Part shown: piece by piece, positions 9,028-18,806 of the stretch
How positions within the stretch are numbered: the stretch's first letter is position 1
Layout: every line of letters begins with the position of its first letter
From: Chelatococcus asaccharovorans
Lineage (GTDB): Bacteria; Pseudomonadota; Alphaproteobacteria; Rhizobiales; Beijerinckiaceae
Direction: 5' to 3'
NCBI RefSeq assembly: GCF_003201475.1
Contig: NZ_QJJK01000010.1
Span: 186,001 to 250,000 of the forward strand
DNA: 64,000 nt
Notes under the pieces: model-generated
Told to the model about the DNA's origin: nothing
Databases searched by the model: none
The model's input: the letters and a program-made list of their open reading frames with translations, nothing else
Translations under genes and position numbers: made by a program

Positions 9028-9390
9028 ATGCAACACACCTATACGCGAGAGACGGCAGCCGAGGGCGTCGAGAACGCGCTCAAGCTCCTTGAGGGGCGCT
9101 GGAAGCTGGTGATCCTGTTTCACCTCTTTGGTGGCCATGTTCTGCGCTTCTCCGATCTCGAACGTGCAATTCCGGGAATCTCGCAGAAAATGCTGATCCA
9201 GCAGCTTCGCCAGATGGAGAAGGACGGGATCGTGCGCCGCATTGTCCACCATCAGGTGCCCCCGAAGGTCGAATACTGCCTCACAGACTGGGGCCAGGCC
9301 TTGTGCCCGGCTCTGGACGCGCTGCTCACCTGGGCGGCACAGCGCGAAGGCACAGACGGCGTAAGCCCACCCGCCGCGCGTCGGGACTGA
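9028..9390 (+). CDS. HxlR-family winged-helix transcriptional regulator
   Basis: This 120-aa DNA-binding protein has the HxlR winged-helix signature. LLEGRWKLVILFHLFGG is followed by LRFSDLERAIPGISQKML (helix-turn-helix) and QLRQMEKDGIVRRIVH, and then by the wing VPPKVEYCLTDWGQAL. It is transcribed divergently from the NTF2/SDR operon and probably controls it and itself. Only one nucleotide separates an AAAGG sequence from the ATG, so spacing is unusually short. The first possible downstream Met would remove the recognition helix, so 9028 is kept. Confidence 0.87.
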   Translation: MQHTYTRETAAEGVENALKLLEGRWKLVILFHLFGGHVLRFSDLERAIPGISQKMLIQQLRQMEKDGIVRRIVHHQVPPKVEYCLTDWGQALCPALDALLTWAAQREGTDGVSPPAARRD

Positions 9391-9562
9391 GCGATAGGCG
9401 CCAGATTGAAGGCGGCGTCGCAGAGAACAGACCGCCTCATTGAGTCAGATTCGTTCAACTCGAGCATAATCCGACCGGAGTGAAACAAGGATCGATAAGA
9501 TTATGCTTGAAATAAAGGAGGTGAGAGCGCCGATCTGATGCAATCCGATCGAAACGCGCTCT

Positions 9563-9665
9563 AGAGCATTTTCGAGCGAAGTGGACACCGGTTCGCGTGA
9601 AGAAAATGCGCTAAAACAAAGACATGGATCATTTTCGCGATTCGGAGAAACGCGAAAATGCTCTA
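9563..9665 (+). repeat. Palindromic intergenic repeat, family A (RIME-like), copy 1
   Basis: About 103 bp run from AGAGCATTTTCGAGCG to CGCGAAAATGCTCTA. Two long stem-loops (GCATTTTC...GAAAATGC in each half) are separated by CTAAAACAAAGACATGG. The last three bases (9663-9665) are the TAG stop codon of the GNAT gene on the other strand. Other copies are at 35790-35894, 42680-42751 (degenerate), 53210-53261 (half) and 58039-58142. Confidence 0.9.
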
Positions 9666-10181
9666 GCTGAGCTTTTTGCGGATCAACACCAGGCTTGGAT
9701 CTTCTGGATGGCTTACCGCAATAAAGCCCTGCTCCCGTTCCAGTTCTATGGCTTCACGGTTTTCACGGTTCTCGACCGATTCAAGTACCTTGACGCCCTT
9801 TGCCTCTGCATAACGGGCGACATAGCGGAGCAATTCCCAAGCGACACCCTTGTGCTTGTCGTCCGCGCGAACGGAAATCGCCACCTCGGCCCGCTCGAGA
9901 TTAACGTCACAAGCCACCATGGCTGTGGCGATGATCGATTGGCCGTCCTGGTCAAAGGCGAGGAAATGCTCTGTCTGATGATGGTCCACATGTGTCATGT
10001 CGCTGAGGCGCTCGTGACTGACCTCCTTCATGCTCGCCAGAAACCGAAAGCGGAGGTCTTGAGGTGTCACATGGGCGAAGAATTCGGCGAGGTCCTTCTC
10101 GTCGCCGACACGCACGGGGCGCACATGCAGCACGAGGCCGGTTCGGGTGACAAGATCGTGGTTCGAGGTCTCGCGCGTCAT
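9663..10181 (-). CDS. GNAT-family N-acetyltransferase
   Basis: This single GNAT domain of 172 aa resembles the acetyltransferase part of Pat/PatZ-type proteins (VTPQDLRFRFLASMKEV is typical of that group). The acetyl-CoA region is HKGVAWELLRYVARYAEAKG with the loop altered from the usual Q/RxxGxG/A. The ATG at 10181 (MTRETSNHD) is preferred over the longer frame from 10241, whose first 20 residues look non-coding. Its TAG stop is the edge of the family A repeat. It lies in the block of DNA-repair and proteolysis genes. The protein or small-molecule substrate is unknown. Confidence 0.8.
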   Translation of the reverse strand: MTRETSNHDLVTRTGLVLHVRPVRVGDEKDLAEFFAHVTPQDLRFRFLASMKEVSHERLSDMTHVDHHQTEHFLAFDQDGQSIIATAMVACDVNLERAEVAISVRADDKHKGVAWELLRYVARYAEAKGVKVLESVENRENREAIELEREQGFIAVSHPEDPSLVLIRKKLS

Positions 10182-10445
10182 GGCGGTGCTCCAAATACGC
10201 CTCAGCCGAATGCTGAAATGCGTGGGTCGGGACAGTGCCACCGGTGCCCCGCATAGACGAGCATACCGGCGCGCACTGTAGCCCCTTCGACAGCCGGGAA
10301 TTTTCCGACTTGTTCAGCCAGAGACTGCTCACGCCGGAGGAGACTGTCCTTGATGCGCGTCAAAGAGAGTGCAATCTCCGACATGGTGCCGATGGCGCGT
10401 GCTCCTCACTGTATTGGCTCACCTACGACGCGCTGCGACGTCGCC

Positions 10446-12059
10446 TTAGTCCGCCTCAAGTGCCCGCCGCAGGCGCCTGAGAACGACCCCCCTGGCGCGT
10501 TCGTCGGCTGCCCCAGCGACCGTATCGTTGATGTCGAGAATGAGCCTCGAGAGGTCGTTGTGCCAATCCGGCCGACCGGCACTGTGAGGCGCCATGCGTG
10601 CCGGGCGCTCGCGCTCCGTCTGGCGGGCGGGTGCGCCGGTCAGCGCGAAGGCGTCATCAAGCGCGGGGACAACAACCTGCAGCGCCGGAAAGTCTGCGGC
10701 CAGTCTGGCTTTCAGCCCGTCGATGGCCTCCAGCTCGCCATGGGTGAGAAAGACGTTGCCGGCGATCGGCTGGCGCGCAGCGAGCCAGGCGGCGAGTTCC
10801 GGCGCGTCGGCATGGCCGGAGTAGAGGTCGATCGCGCGAATGCGCGCCCTGACCTGCACCTCTTCTCCCATGAGGCGCACGCGCATCGCGCCGTCCTGCA
10901 TGATTCGTCCGAGCGTGCCCTGTGCCTGGTAACCGACCAGAAGAACCGTGGCATCGGAGCGCCAGAGCCAGTTACGCAGATGATGGCGAATGCGCCCCGC
11001 CTCGCACATGCCGCTCGCCGCGATGATGATATGAAAGCTGCGGATGCGACCGATGGCCATGCTCTGCTCCACGGACTCCGTGAACCGGACCTGCTTGGCC
11101 TGCAAGGCGTCGCGCAGCCTCTCACCCGCCGCCATTTCCCCGGCATGCTTGGCGAAGACCTCGCTCGCCCGGGTGGCGAGCGGCGAATCGACGAAGATGG
11201 GCGCGTCGGGAATCGCGCCGTCCTTCATCAACTGGACCAGGTCGACGATGAGTTCCTGCGTCCGCTCCACCGCGAAGGAGGGGATAAGAAGCGCACCCGA
11301 CGGCCGCACCGCCGCCGCGACCTCGGCGCGCAGGGCCTCTATCCGCCGCGCGGGAGACGCCTCATGGCGATCGGTGGTGCCGTAAGTGGACTCGCAGACG
11401 ACATAGTCCAGGCCTGTCGGTCCGGTCGGCTGCGACTCGAGGAGCTTCTGGTTCGGGCCGATATCGCCGGAAAAGAGCAGCCGAAGCGGCTTGTCCTGCC
11501 CAGTTGTGACCTCCACTTCGATCGAGGCGGAGCCAAGAAGGTGTCCGGCGTTCCAGAATCGCGCCCGAATGCCCTTTGCCACATCCCGCCATGATCCATA
11601 GGGCACGGGCCGGAATTGCGTGAGTGTCCGCGTCGCCTGCTCCGCGTCGTAGATCGGCTGGACGCTTGGCAGGCCGCGCCTGGCATTGCGCCGGTTGAGC
11701 TGCTCGACCTCCATGGCCTGGATGTGGCCTGAATCCGGCAGCATCACCGAACAGAGATCGATCGTCGCGGGCGTGGCGTATATCGGCCCGGGATAACCAT
11801 CCTTGGCCAACTTGGGCAGGAGACCGCTGTGATCGATATGCGCGTGAGTCAGCAGGACAGCGTCGATCTTCGCAGGATCGAACGGAAATGGCCGATAGTT
11901 CAGCTCTTTTTCCGTCTTGGAGCCCTGAAAGAGGCCACAGTCGACGAGGATATGCGCATCCCCTGTCTGCAGTGCAAAGCATGATCCGGTAACGGCCTCG
12001 GCCGCACCGTGGAAGCGAATGCAAAGATTGTTGCTCGCTTGAGCGGCTGCACCCGTCAT
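10446..12059 (-). CDS. MBL-fold beta-CASP nuclease (CPSF73/RNase-like)
   Basis: This is a metallo-beta-lactamase/beta-CASP protein of 537 aa. Zinc motif 2 is LLTHAHIDHSG (about residues 89-99), with a further His in WNAGHLLGS and Asp in LLFSGDIGPNQ. The beta-CASP segment shows VDSPLATRASEVF and IIAASGMCEAGRIRHHL. A C-terminal RMMBL part contains YSGHADAPELAAWL and VFLTHGE. Members are RNases or DNA/RNA processing nucleases, so a nucleic-acid phosphodiesterase role is likely. It lies downstream of the Ku-LigD genes on the same strand (132 bp from LigD), consistent with a stress or repair context. Confidence 0.87.
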   Translation of the reverse strand: MTGAAAQASNNLCIRFHGAAEAVTGSCFALQTGDAHILVDCGLFQGSKTEKELNYRPFPFDPAKIDAVLLTHAHIDHSGLLPKLAKDGYPGPIYATPATIDLCSVMLPDSGHIQAMEVEQLNRRNARRGLPSVQPIYDAEQATRTLTQFRPVPYGSWRDVAKGIRARFWNAGHLLGSASIEVEVTTGQDKPLRLLFSGDIGPNQKLLESQPTGPTGLDYVVCESTYGTTDRHEASPARRIEALRAEVAAAVRPSGALLIPSFAVERTQELIVDLVQLMKDGAIPDAPIFVDSPLATRASEVFAKHAGEMAAGERLRDALQAKQVRFTESVEQSMAIGRIRSFHIIIAASGMCEAGRIRHHLRNWLWRSDATVLLVGYQAQGTLGRIMQDGAMRVRLMGEEVQVRARIRAIDLYSGHADAPELAAWLAARQPIAGNVFLTHGELEAIDGLKARLAADFPALQVVVPALDDAFALTGAPARQTERERPARMAPHSAGRPDWHNDLSRLILDINDTVAGAADERARGVVLRRLRRALEAD

Positions 12060-12191
12060 AGCTTGCTGGCCTTTCGATCGTATCGCCCGCGCGTCCTGGC
12101 GATTTCGGACGGATCAGCCCGCTTCGTCAATCGCGATCAAGTCCACATCCCCGCCAAAAACCTTGCCCGGGCTGCGGCACTCTCCTCGGCG

Positions 12192-14156
12192 CTACGCCTT
12201 GTCGGTCAACAGCCCACGCGATGGCTGCCAGAACCCGGGCCAGCGGTCTTCGAGCAAGGCGCCTTCCAGGATATCCTTTGCGCGAAACGTGTCGGGTTTG
12301 GTTCGACCCAGATCGGCCCATTCTATCGGCATCGCCACGGACGCGCCGGCGCGGGCCCGCGTCGAATAAGGCGCGATCGCCGTGGCACCGCGCCCGTTGC
12401 GCAGATAATCGATGAAGATGCGGCCCTTGCGGGCCTTCTTGGAGAGGGTCGCCGTGTAGCGGCGCGGCTCGGCCTGCTCCATGGCTTTGGCGAAATCGCG
12501 TGCGAAGTCCTTGACATGGCCCCAGTCCGCCCGCGGCTTCAGCGGCACGACCACATGAAAGCCCTTGCCGCCGGACGTCTTGGCAAAGCTCTTGAAACCG
12601 AGCTCGTCCAGCCGGTCGCGCACGGCCAGCGTTGCCTCGCGCAGCTCAGGCAGACCGATCCCTTGATCGGGATCAAGATCGAAAATGATCTGATCCGGCG
12701 TCTCGATGGCGTCGATGGTCGCGCCCCAGACATGGATCTCGACGGTCCCGAATTGCACGAGCGCTGCCAGCCCGTCGAAATCACGGATGAACAGCAATTC
12801 CTCGCCCTCGCTGTCCCGCATTCTCGCGATGGCCTTGTGCATGCCCGGCGATGCGTGTTTCTGAAAGAACGTCTGCCCTTCGATACCGTCCGGAGCGCGC
12901 AGCAGGCTGAGCGGCCGGTCGACGATAAAGGGCTGGATGAGGGGCCAGACGCGCGCGTAATAGTCGAGCAGCCCCTGTTTTGTCAGGCCATCCTCCGGCC
13001 ATAGCAATTTGTCGGCACTGCTGAGCTTGACGTTCGTCGTGGCCCGCATCGTCTGGCTCCGCCCCTTACGCCGGCTGCTCGGTGGCCCGCTGGTTGCGAT
13101 GGGTCTGGTTGCGATGGGTGTGGCGGTCTGCTCGGCGATCACGTCGTCCGCGACCTTGTCCTCGCGCAGGCCGACAAAGGAAGCATGGCGCAGCGTCTTC
13201 GAGGCCGTCCAGGCGCGGAATGCAACCTCGGCCACGCGTTCCGGCTTGACCCAGACAATACCCTTTTCGCGCGCGGCCGCCCCCGCAAAGGGCGAACTTT
13301 CAGTCCTTATTGTGTCGAGCTTCGCCTTGAGCGCGGCCGCTGACTTCACCGTGAAACCCGTACCGACCCGCCCTGCGGGCTTGAGCGCTTCATCCTCGTA
13401 ATACCCGACGACGATGGATCGCAACGCGCGCCCGGCTGTCGAGGGAACATAGCCGGCAATAACGAACTCCTGTCGCTGGACACATTTTGACTTGATCCAG
13501 TCACGACCGCGGCCACTGCGATAGGGCGCGTCGATGCGTTTGGAAATCACACCCTCCAGCCCCATCCGGCAGGCATGACTGAGCATGACATGCCCCTGTT
13601 CGATGAAATGCTCGCTGAAGCGCAACCGGCTGTCCGCACCGAGGCCTTGCAACAATCCCTCGAGACGGTCCTTGCGCGCGATGAGGGGTTCATCGCGCAG
13701 ATCCTCCCCGTCGAGATACAACAGGTCGAACGCATAATAGACGAGATCGCCGACCCTGCCCTCGGAAAGCGCGGCCTGAAGCGCTGAGAACGACGAGATG
13801 CCCGCCTCCGTGAGCGCAACGACCTCGCCATCGATGAGGGCCTGATCGCAGGGCAAGGCCGCGAGGGTCTCGCGCAGGTCTTTGCCGAAACGTTCGGTCC
13901 AGTCGAGGCCGGAGCGTGTCAGCAAGGTAACCTCGCCGTCGACGACGCGCGCTTGCAGCCGATAGCCGTCGAACTTGACCTCGTGCAGCCAGCCCTCCCC
14001 CTCCGGCGCCTTGTCCTCTAAAGTCGCCAGGCATGGTTCTATGAACCGTGGAACGCTGACCGTGCGACTTGTCTCCGCTTTGAGGGCGGCTTTCCGGGTT
14101 TTAGGCTCTCGGGTCTTGGGATCTCGGGCTCTCGGGTCTTGCTCGCGCTGCCCTTA
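12192..14156 (-). pseudogene. ligD: LigD ligase and polymerase domains, frameshifted from the N-terminal domain
   Basis: This frame carries the ATP-dependent ligase and primase-polymerase parts of the NHEJ ligase LigD. It is open from just after a TAA near 14157 and reads FIEPCLATLEDK, GWLHEVKFDGYR (catalytic Lys codon at 13974-13976), GLEGVISKRIDAPYR and DWIKSKC. The polymerase domain has LLWPEDGLTKQGLLDYY, the catalytic DLDPD, and TSGGKGFHVVVPL. No ATG, GTG or TTG lies in this frame upstream of the TTG at 13925, and a start there would lose the catalytic lysine. Unless the frameshift is bypassed, the ligase activity would be lost. The polymerase domain could still be made. See the direct repeats at 14104-14141. 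Confidence 0.85.
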
Positions 14157-14770
14157 CTGGCAGCCTCGGCACGCGTCCACACCCCGCCATGGGTATCGGA
14201 CTGACCGATCTCGTCCACAGAAAGGCCCGTCTTGACCGAATCGGGCGCGGTCTCGAGGATGTCATCGTCCCGCCGTGCGAAGTCGTCATCCGCCTTGATC
14301 AAGAGCCAGTTGTCGCGCTTCTCACCCCGGCGCGGCTTCATCCGGACAAGGTGCCAGGCTCCCCTCAGCTTGTGACCGGTCAACGTGAAAGAAAGGTGGC
14401 CCTTCTCTATCCCGGCGGCCGGATCGCCCTCCGGCGACCAGGTGCCCTCATCCCAGACGATGACCGATCCGGCGCCGTATTGTCCGGGCGGGATCGTGCC
14501 TTCGAAGCCGCCGTACTCCAGCGGGTGATCCTCGACATGAACGGCGAGGCGCTTCTCGTCGGGATCGAGACTGGGGCCGCGGGTCACGGCCCAGGACCAG
14601 AGCACGCCATCATGTTCAAGCCGCAGATCATAATGCAGCCGCCTAGCTGCATGCTTCTGGACGACGAAGGCCCCGCCCTGCGCCTTTGCCTTGCGTCGCA
14701 CCGATCGGCCCTGCGGCTCGCGGGTCGCTTTGAAATCACGTTTGGCGCGATACAGGTCGAGACTGGACAC
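14039..14770 (-). CDS. ligD: LigD N-terminal 3'-phosphoesterase domain (separate because of a frameshift)
   Basis: This is the PE (3'-phosphoesterase) module of a PE-LIG-POL LigD, which trims 3' ends before end joining. Active-site motifs are visible: HAARRLHYDLRLEHDG, the SWAVTRGPSLDP region, LAVHVEDHPLEYGGFEG and GQYGAGSVIVWDEGTW. The start is a GTG at 14770 with an AGGAGG sequence 6 nt upstream, 27 nt after the Ku stop. The frame runs out at 14039 in a Lys/Arg/Pro-rich linker (EPEIPRPESLKPGKPPSKRR), while the ligase domain continues in another frame. The PE domain should still be produced as a 243-aa protein. Confidence 0.88.
   Translation of the reverse strand: MSSLDLYRAKRDFKATREPQGRSVRRKAKAQGGAFVVQKHAARRLHYDLRLEHDGVLWSWAVTRGPSLDPDEKRLAVHVEDHPLEYGGFEGTIPPGQYGAGSVIVWDEGTWSPEGDPAAGIEKGHLSFTLTGHKLRGAWHLVRMKPRRGEKRDNWLLIKADDDFARRDDDILETAPDSVKTGLSVDEIGQSDTHGGVWTRAEAASKGSASKTREPEIPRPESLKPGKPPSKRRQVARSAFHGS
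14104..14141. repeat. 15-bp direct repeats, 23-bp period, at the LigD frameshift
   Basis: GGCTCTCGGGTCTTG occurs at 14104-14118 and again at 14127-14141, a period of 23 bp, which is not a multiple of three. Removing one 23-bp unit joins the PE frame to the ligase frame exactly and gives the linker ASKTREPKTRKAALKAE with no stop codon. This places the frameshift at a recombination- or slippage-prone repeat. Confidence 0.92.
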
Positions 14771-14797
14771 CGAAAGCCTCCTGTCCGCAGACGGCGA

Positions 14798-15772
14798 TCA
14801 TGCGCTCTTCTTCGCCTTGGCGGATTTCGTGCTGGATGCGGATTTTGCCCTGGACGGGGATTTGCCGGATGATGATGCCTTGGATGATGCTGTCTTGGAT
14901 GATGCCTTGGCTGATGTCTTGGAGGATGCCTTGGGCAGTGACTTCTTGGTCGGTGATGTCCGGGCACGCGAGCCTCGGGCCGACGCCCCCTCCTCTTCCC
15001 CGGCCAGGCTCCTTTTCAAGGCATCGAACAGGTTGACGACATTGGCCGGCCTTTCCGCCGCCTGGACGACGGGCGGCTTCCGGCCCTTCCGCTTGGCTTC
15101 AATCAGTTCCAGCAAGGCCTCTTCATAGCGATCCTCGAAGTGCGATGGATCGAAGGATGCTTGCTTCTTGTCGATGATATGGGTGGCGAGCGAGACCAGT
15201 TCGTCATTGAGTTCTCCATCCGGAAGCTCTCCGAAGATCTCATCGGGCTTGCGCACCGTCTTGTCGTAACGCAGCGTCGTGAGCAGCAGCCCCTTGTCGA
15301 AGGGCTCGATCATCACCGGTCGTTCGCGGCGGTAAAGGACCATGCGGGCAATGCCGGCTTTCTTTTCCTTTTTCATAGCCTGACGAATGACGGCGTAGGC
15401 CTCTTCCGAGACCTCGTCGGCGGGTGTGACATAATAGGGCGTATCGAAATAGATATCCGGGATATCGGATCGGTCGACGAAATATTCGATTGCCGTCGTG
15501 TGAGATGATTCAATCTCCACGGAGTCGATTTCGTCCTCCTCGACGAGAAGGTACTCGTTGTCGCCGATCTCGTAGCCCTTCACCTCATCATCGTCGGAAA
15601 CGGGCTTGCCGGTGACACTGTCGACATACTGGCGGCGCACGGTATTGCCGGTTTTCCGGTTGATGATCCGAAACGAGACCTTCTCGCTCTGGTCCGTCAC
15701 CGCGGTCAGTTCGATCGCGCAGGAGACCAGCGAGAGTTTGAGGTAGCCCTTCCAGACCGGACGTGGAGCCAT
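14798..15772 (-). CDS. ku: Non-homologous end-joining protein Ku
   Basis: This is bacterial Ku, the homodimeric ring that binds broken DNA ends and recruits LigD. The N-terminus WKGYLKLSLVSCAIELTA is the family signature. The core includes VRRQYVDSVTGKPV, YEIGDNEYLLVEEDEID and ERPVMIEPFDKGLLLTTLRY. At 324 aa it is longer than the minimal 270-290 aa. The extra length is a low-complexity Lys/Ser/Ala tail from about residue 270 (KASSKTSAKASSKTASSKAS and onward), a DNA-binding extension of the kind seen in several bacterial Ku proteins. It is immediately upstream of the split ligD, 27 nt apart. Confidence 0.95.
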   Translation of the reverse strand: MAPRPVWKGYLKLSLVSCAIELTAVTDQSEKVSFRIINRKTGNTVRRQYVDSVTGKPVSDDDEVKGYEIGDNEYLLVEEDEIDSVEIESSHTTAIEYFVDRSDIPDIYFDTPYYVTPADEVSEEAYAVIRQAMKKEKKAGIARMVLYRRERPVMIEPFDKGLLLTTLRYDKTVRKPDEIFGELPDGELNDELVSLATHIIDKKQASFDPSHFEDRYEEALLELIEAKRKGRKPPVVQAAERPANVVNLFDALKRSLAGEEEGASARGSRARTSPTKKSLPKASSKTSAKASSKTASSKASSSGKSPSRAKSASSTKSAKAKKSA

Positions 15773-15915
15773 GACACCGTCCCTCGTTGCTGTTGCCTTT
15801 CGCAGGTCGACCGCGCAGAGGGCTTATGGGAAGAGCCGCCGCCCTCGATCGCGATGCGTCCTTGGTCCATAGATGCGTCCTGGTCCATGGTCATCCGCCC
15901 GCCAGGGAGCCCTCC

Positions 15916-16143
15916 CTATGGCGAAAAGAGCTCCACCGCGACCCATGCGAGCATAGCAAGGGCGAGGCCCACGACCAACACGACAAGGACCGGCCGATCA
16001 AGAAACCCCTGGCGCGCCTCGACCGGCGTTTCAACGGCTGGATCCTCAGTCGTGTGATCATCAGCACGGAGCGGCGGGATCGGATCGCCGCCTTTCAGTC
16101 CCTCGGATTGGTGCGCTGCGCGCAGTTCGGCGTCCGTTGCCAT
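15916..16143 (-). CDS. Small single-pass membrane protein, unknown function
   Basis: This 75-aa protein has a polar, acidic N-terminal half (MATDAELRAAHQSEGLKGGD) and one C-terminal membrane segment (LVVLVVGLALAMLAWVAVEL, about residues 53-72). It matches no family I recognise. It starts with ATG at 16143 and precedes ku by 143 bp on the same strand, so it may be part of the repair/stress transcript. Its amino-acid composition looks like a genuine protein rather than a shadow frame. Confidence 0.6.
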   Translation of the reverse strand: MATDAELRAAHQSEGLKGGDPIPPLRADDHTTEDPAVETPVEARQGFLDRPVLVVLVVGLALAMLAWVAVELFSP

Positions 16144-16913
16144 GACATGTCTCCCTTAGGCCTGTGATGCGGATGGACGTCGCTCGTGATGCACGGTTGA
16201 AGGACGCCGCGGCCGGCCTTCAGATATGTCCAGCGAACAGGCGCTATACTGTGCGGCCCCTTCCACGCGTGTTCACCTCGCGCCCACGGCAGCCACCATC
16301 GGCGGCCGGGAGAGCCAAGGCACCCCACGCACCCCATTCCATGAAGCCCGGGCAGAGGTCATGAGGTAATAACGAGCCCGCATTCCACTGGTTCCCGGCC
16401 ATGTGCCTTAGGGTCAGGACCCATTAATATGATGGAAATGGCGCCTGAAACGGCAAAGAGATGCCAGGAGAGACGCGAAGGTCGATGGGGTTCCATCGGC
16501 CGAGTGGCTCGACGCCGCAGGTCGCAGCCGTTTCGGCGTCCTTCGGATGTGGTCCATTTGGCCGGCAACTGCGTCGCGGAGGGCTCGAAAGCCGAAAGGC
16601 TTCCTTCACCTCCGCTTCTTGTATCCGGCCAAATGGCTTCACACCATTTCAACCAGATTAATGGGTCCTGACCCTAACGGTGATGCCGTAGTCTCGACCG
16701 GACGACGCAGGCGAGTGAGATCGCGCGCGTCATCGGCGATCACGGTTCAAGGGGAGCACGCCAAACAATTCGGCACCCCCTGGCGAGAGGACCAGAGTCG
16801 TGCGGCCAACCCAGGCCGATCCATCCGCCGGCGTTGACGCGGCGTCGCAACCACGGCACGAAAGAGTTCGACGACAGACTTCCCCCTGAATGCGCGCATT
16901 CGGAGTGATGGCC
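16144..16913. other. Gene-poor region between the Ku and FtsH blocks
   Basis: The flanks 16144-16407 and 16678-16907 show no gene I can support. The centre is the inverted-repeat element at 16408-16677. Divergent promoters for the small membrane protein and ftsH are expected here, but no convincing -35/-10 pair was identified. Confidence 0.6.
16408..16677. mobile_element. MITE-like element with 21-bp terminal inverted repeats
   Basis: A 270-bp element is bounded by TTAGGGTCAGGACCCATTAA (16408 onward; the full arm has one more T, 16408-16428) and its perfect reverse complement at 16657-16677. Similarity continues imperfectly inward for about 15 bp (GAAATGG on both sides). Inside lies a second inverted pair, CCATTTGGCCGG (16554-16565) and CCGGCCAAATGG (16625-16636). 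A short open frame on the minus strand (about 97 aa) crosses the element but shows no transposase motif. No clear target duplication can be defined beyond a possible TA. It is probably mobilised by a full-length transposon elsewhere. Confidence 0.75.
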
Positions 16914-18806
16914 ATGGATCTCAACAAGAAGACGCAGTTCCACATCTGGTACTGGTTCATCGCTCTCGCCGCGCTGATGGGTTTCCAATACCTGTTCACG
17001 ACCGCCACCCAGGTCGCCCAGATCCCCTACAGCCAATTCGAGACCTATGTCGCCGCAGGCAAAATTGCCGAGGTCGCCGTCTCCGATCGGTACATCCAGG
17101 GCCGGTTCAAGGAGCCGATCGACGACAAGCCGATGTTCATCACCACGCGCGTCGAGCCCGATCTGGCGCGCCAGCTCCAGAATCACGGTGTTGTCGTCAC
17201 CGGCCAGATCGAGAGCACGCTCCTGCGCGATCTGCTCTCCTGGATCATTCCGGTGGCGCTCTTCGCCGGCGTCTGGATCTACATGCTCAAACGCGTGGGG
17301 GGCGGGCTGGGCGGTGGATTGATGCAGATCGGCAAGTCGAAGGCCAAAGTCTATGTCCAGTCCGACACCGGCGTTACCTTCAAGGATGTCGCCGGCGTGG
17401 ACGAGGCGAAGGATGAGTTGAAGGAAATCGTCGATTTTCTCAAGGACCCCGTCGGATACGGCCGGCTCGGCGGCCGCATGCCGAAAGGCATCCTGCTGGT
17501 CGGGCCACCCGGAACCGGCAAGACCTTGCTCGCCAGGGCCGTCGCGGGTGAGGCCGGCGTCCCCTTCTTCTCGATTTCCGGTTCGGAATTTGTCGAGATG
17601 TTCGTCGGCGTCGGCGCCGCGCGCGTGCGCGACCTTTTCGAGCAGGCCCGCGCCAAGGCACCGGCCATCATCTTCATCGACGAGCTCGACGCCCTCGGCC
17701 GCGCGCGGGGAATAGGCCCCATGGCAGGCGGACACGACGAAAAGGAGCAGACGCTCAACCAGCTCCTCTCCGAGCTCGACGGCTTCGACCCCTCGGCGGG
17801 TCTCGTCCTCCTCGCAGCGACGAACAGGCCCGAGATCCTCGATCCCGCCCTCCTGCGCGCGGGACGCTTCGACCGCCAGGTCCTGGTCGACCGGCCGGAC
17901 AAAGCCGGCCGGGTCCAGATCCTGGGTGTGCATCTCAAAAAGGCCAAGCTCGCGCCGGATGTCTCCCCCGAGCAGATCGCCGCGTTGACGCCCGGCTTCA
18001 CCGGCGCCGACCTCGCCAACCTTGTCAATGAAGCCACGCTGCTCGCTACCCGTCGCAAGGCCGATGCCGTGACGATGGAGGACTTCAACAATGCCGTGGA
18101 GAGGATCGTCGCAGGCCTCGAGAAGCGCAACCGTCTCCTCAATCCGCGCGAGCGCGAGATCGTCGCCTATCACGAGATGGGCCACGCGCTGGTCGCGATG
18201 GCCTTACCGGGGGTCGATCCCGTCCATAAGGTATCGATCATTCCGCGCGGTGTCGGCGCGCTCGGCTACACGATCCAGCGCCCGACCGAAGATCGTTTCC
18301 TGATGACCCGCGAGGAACTGGAAAACAAGATGGCCGTATTGCTCGGCGGACGGGCGGCCGAGTGGATCGTGTTCGGTCATCTCTCCACGGGCGCCGCCGA
18401 CGATCTCATCAAGGTGACCAATATCGCGCGCGCCATGGTCACCCGCTATGGCATGACAGAGAAGCTGGGCCCCATCGCGCTGGAAACGGATCGCCGCTCC
18501 TTCCTGGCGACCGACCAGCCCTATTACGGCCCCCCGGAGCACGACTATTCCGACGAGACAGCCGCCACGGTCGACCAGGAGGTGCGCCGGATCGTCGATG
18601 AAACCTTCGCGCGCACGGTGGCGCTGCTGCGCGAGCGCGAGGACGCCTTGCAACGGTCGGCGCGCAGGCTTCTCGAGAAAGAGACACTGGGCGAAAAGGA
18701 GATCGCGGACTTGGCCGCCATGCCCGCCGCCAAGCCTGCTGCCAAGACTGCGGCCAAGACTGCGGCCAAGCCTGTCGCCAACCCGGACGTTGCCACCGGC
18801 AGGTGA
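16914..18806 (+). CDS. ftsH: FtsH-family membrane ATP-dependent zinc metalloprotease (accessory copy)
   Basis: This is a membrane-anchored AAA+ protease that degrades misfolded or regulated proteins. With the start at ATG 16914 (CGGAG 8 nt upstream) it is 630 aa. Two N-terminal membrane segments (about 9-30 and 105-125) flank a periplasmic domain. The AAA module has Walker A GPPGTGKT (197-204), Walker [10 protein letters not shown] and SRH residues [20 protein letters not shown]. The protease site HEMGH is at 420-424. The C-terminus ends in a low-complexity Lys/Ala/Pro tail ([18 protein letters not shown]), unlike housekeeping FtsH. Its location away from tilS/folP and beside Ku, MBL and GNAT genes points to an accessory, stress-related FtsH. 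ATG 16908 is an alternative start. Confidence 0.92.
   Translation: MDLNKKTQFHIWYWFIALAALMGFQYLFTTATQVAQIPYSQFETYVAAGKIAEVAVSDRYIQGRFKEPIDDKPMFITTRVEPDLARQLQNHGVVVTGQIESTLLRDLLSWIIPVALFAGVWIYMLKRVGGGLGGGLMQIGKSKAKVYVQSDTGVTFKDVAGVDEAKDELKEIVDFLKDPVGYGRLGGRMPKGILLVGPPGTGKTLLARAVAGEAGVPFFSISGSEFVEMFVGVGAARVRDLFEQARAKAPAIIFIDELDALGRARGIGPMAGGHDEKEQTLNQLLSELDGFDPSAGLVLLAATNRPEILDPALLRAGRFDRQVLVDRPDKAGRVQILGVHLKKAKLAPDVSPEQIAALTPGFTGADLANLVNEATLLATRRKADAVTMEDFNNAVERIVAGLEKRNRLLNPREREIVAYHEMGHALVAMALPGVDPVHKVSIIPRGVGALGYTIQRPTEDRFLMTREELENKMAVLLGGRAAEWIVFGHLSTGAADDLIKVTNIARAMVTRYGMTEKLGPIALETDRRSFLATDQPYYGPPEHDYSDETAATVDQEVRRIVDETFARTVALLREREDALQRSARRLLEKETLGEKEIADLAAMPAAKPAAKTAAKTAAKPVANPDVATGR

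Noticed and set aside
10202-10384. A 60-aa frame on the minus strand (MSEIALSLTRIKDSLLRREQ...)
   Set aside because: The start has no ribosome-binding site and no family is recognised. It is possible but not supported well enough.
16362-16652. A 97-aa frame inside the 270-bp element as a transposase fragment
   Set aside because: No DDE or other transposase motif is visible, and the frame includes the terminal repeat itself.
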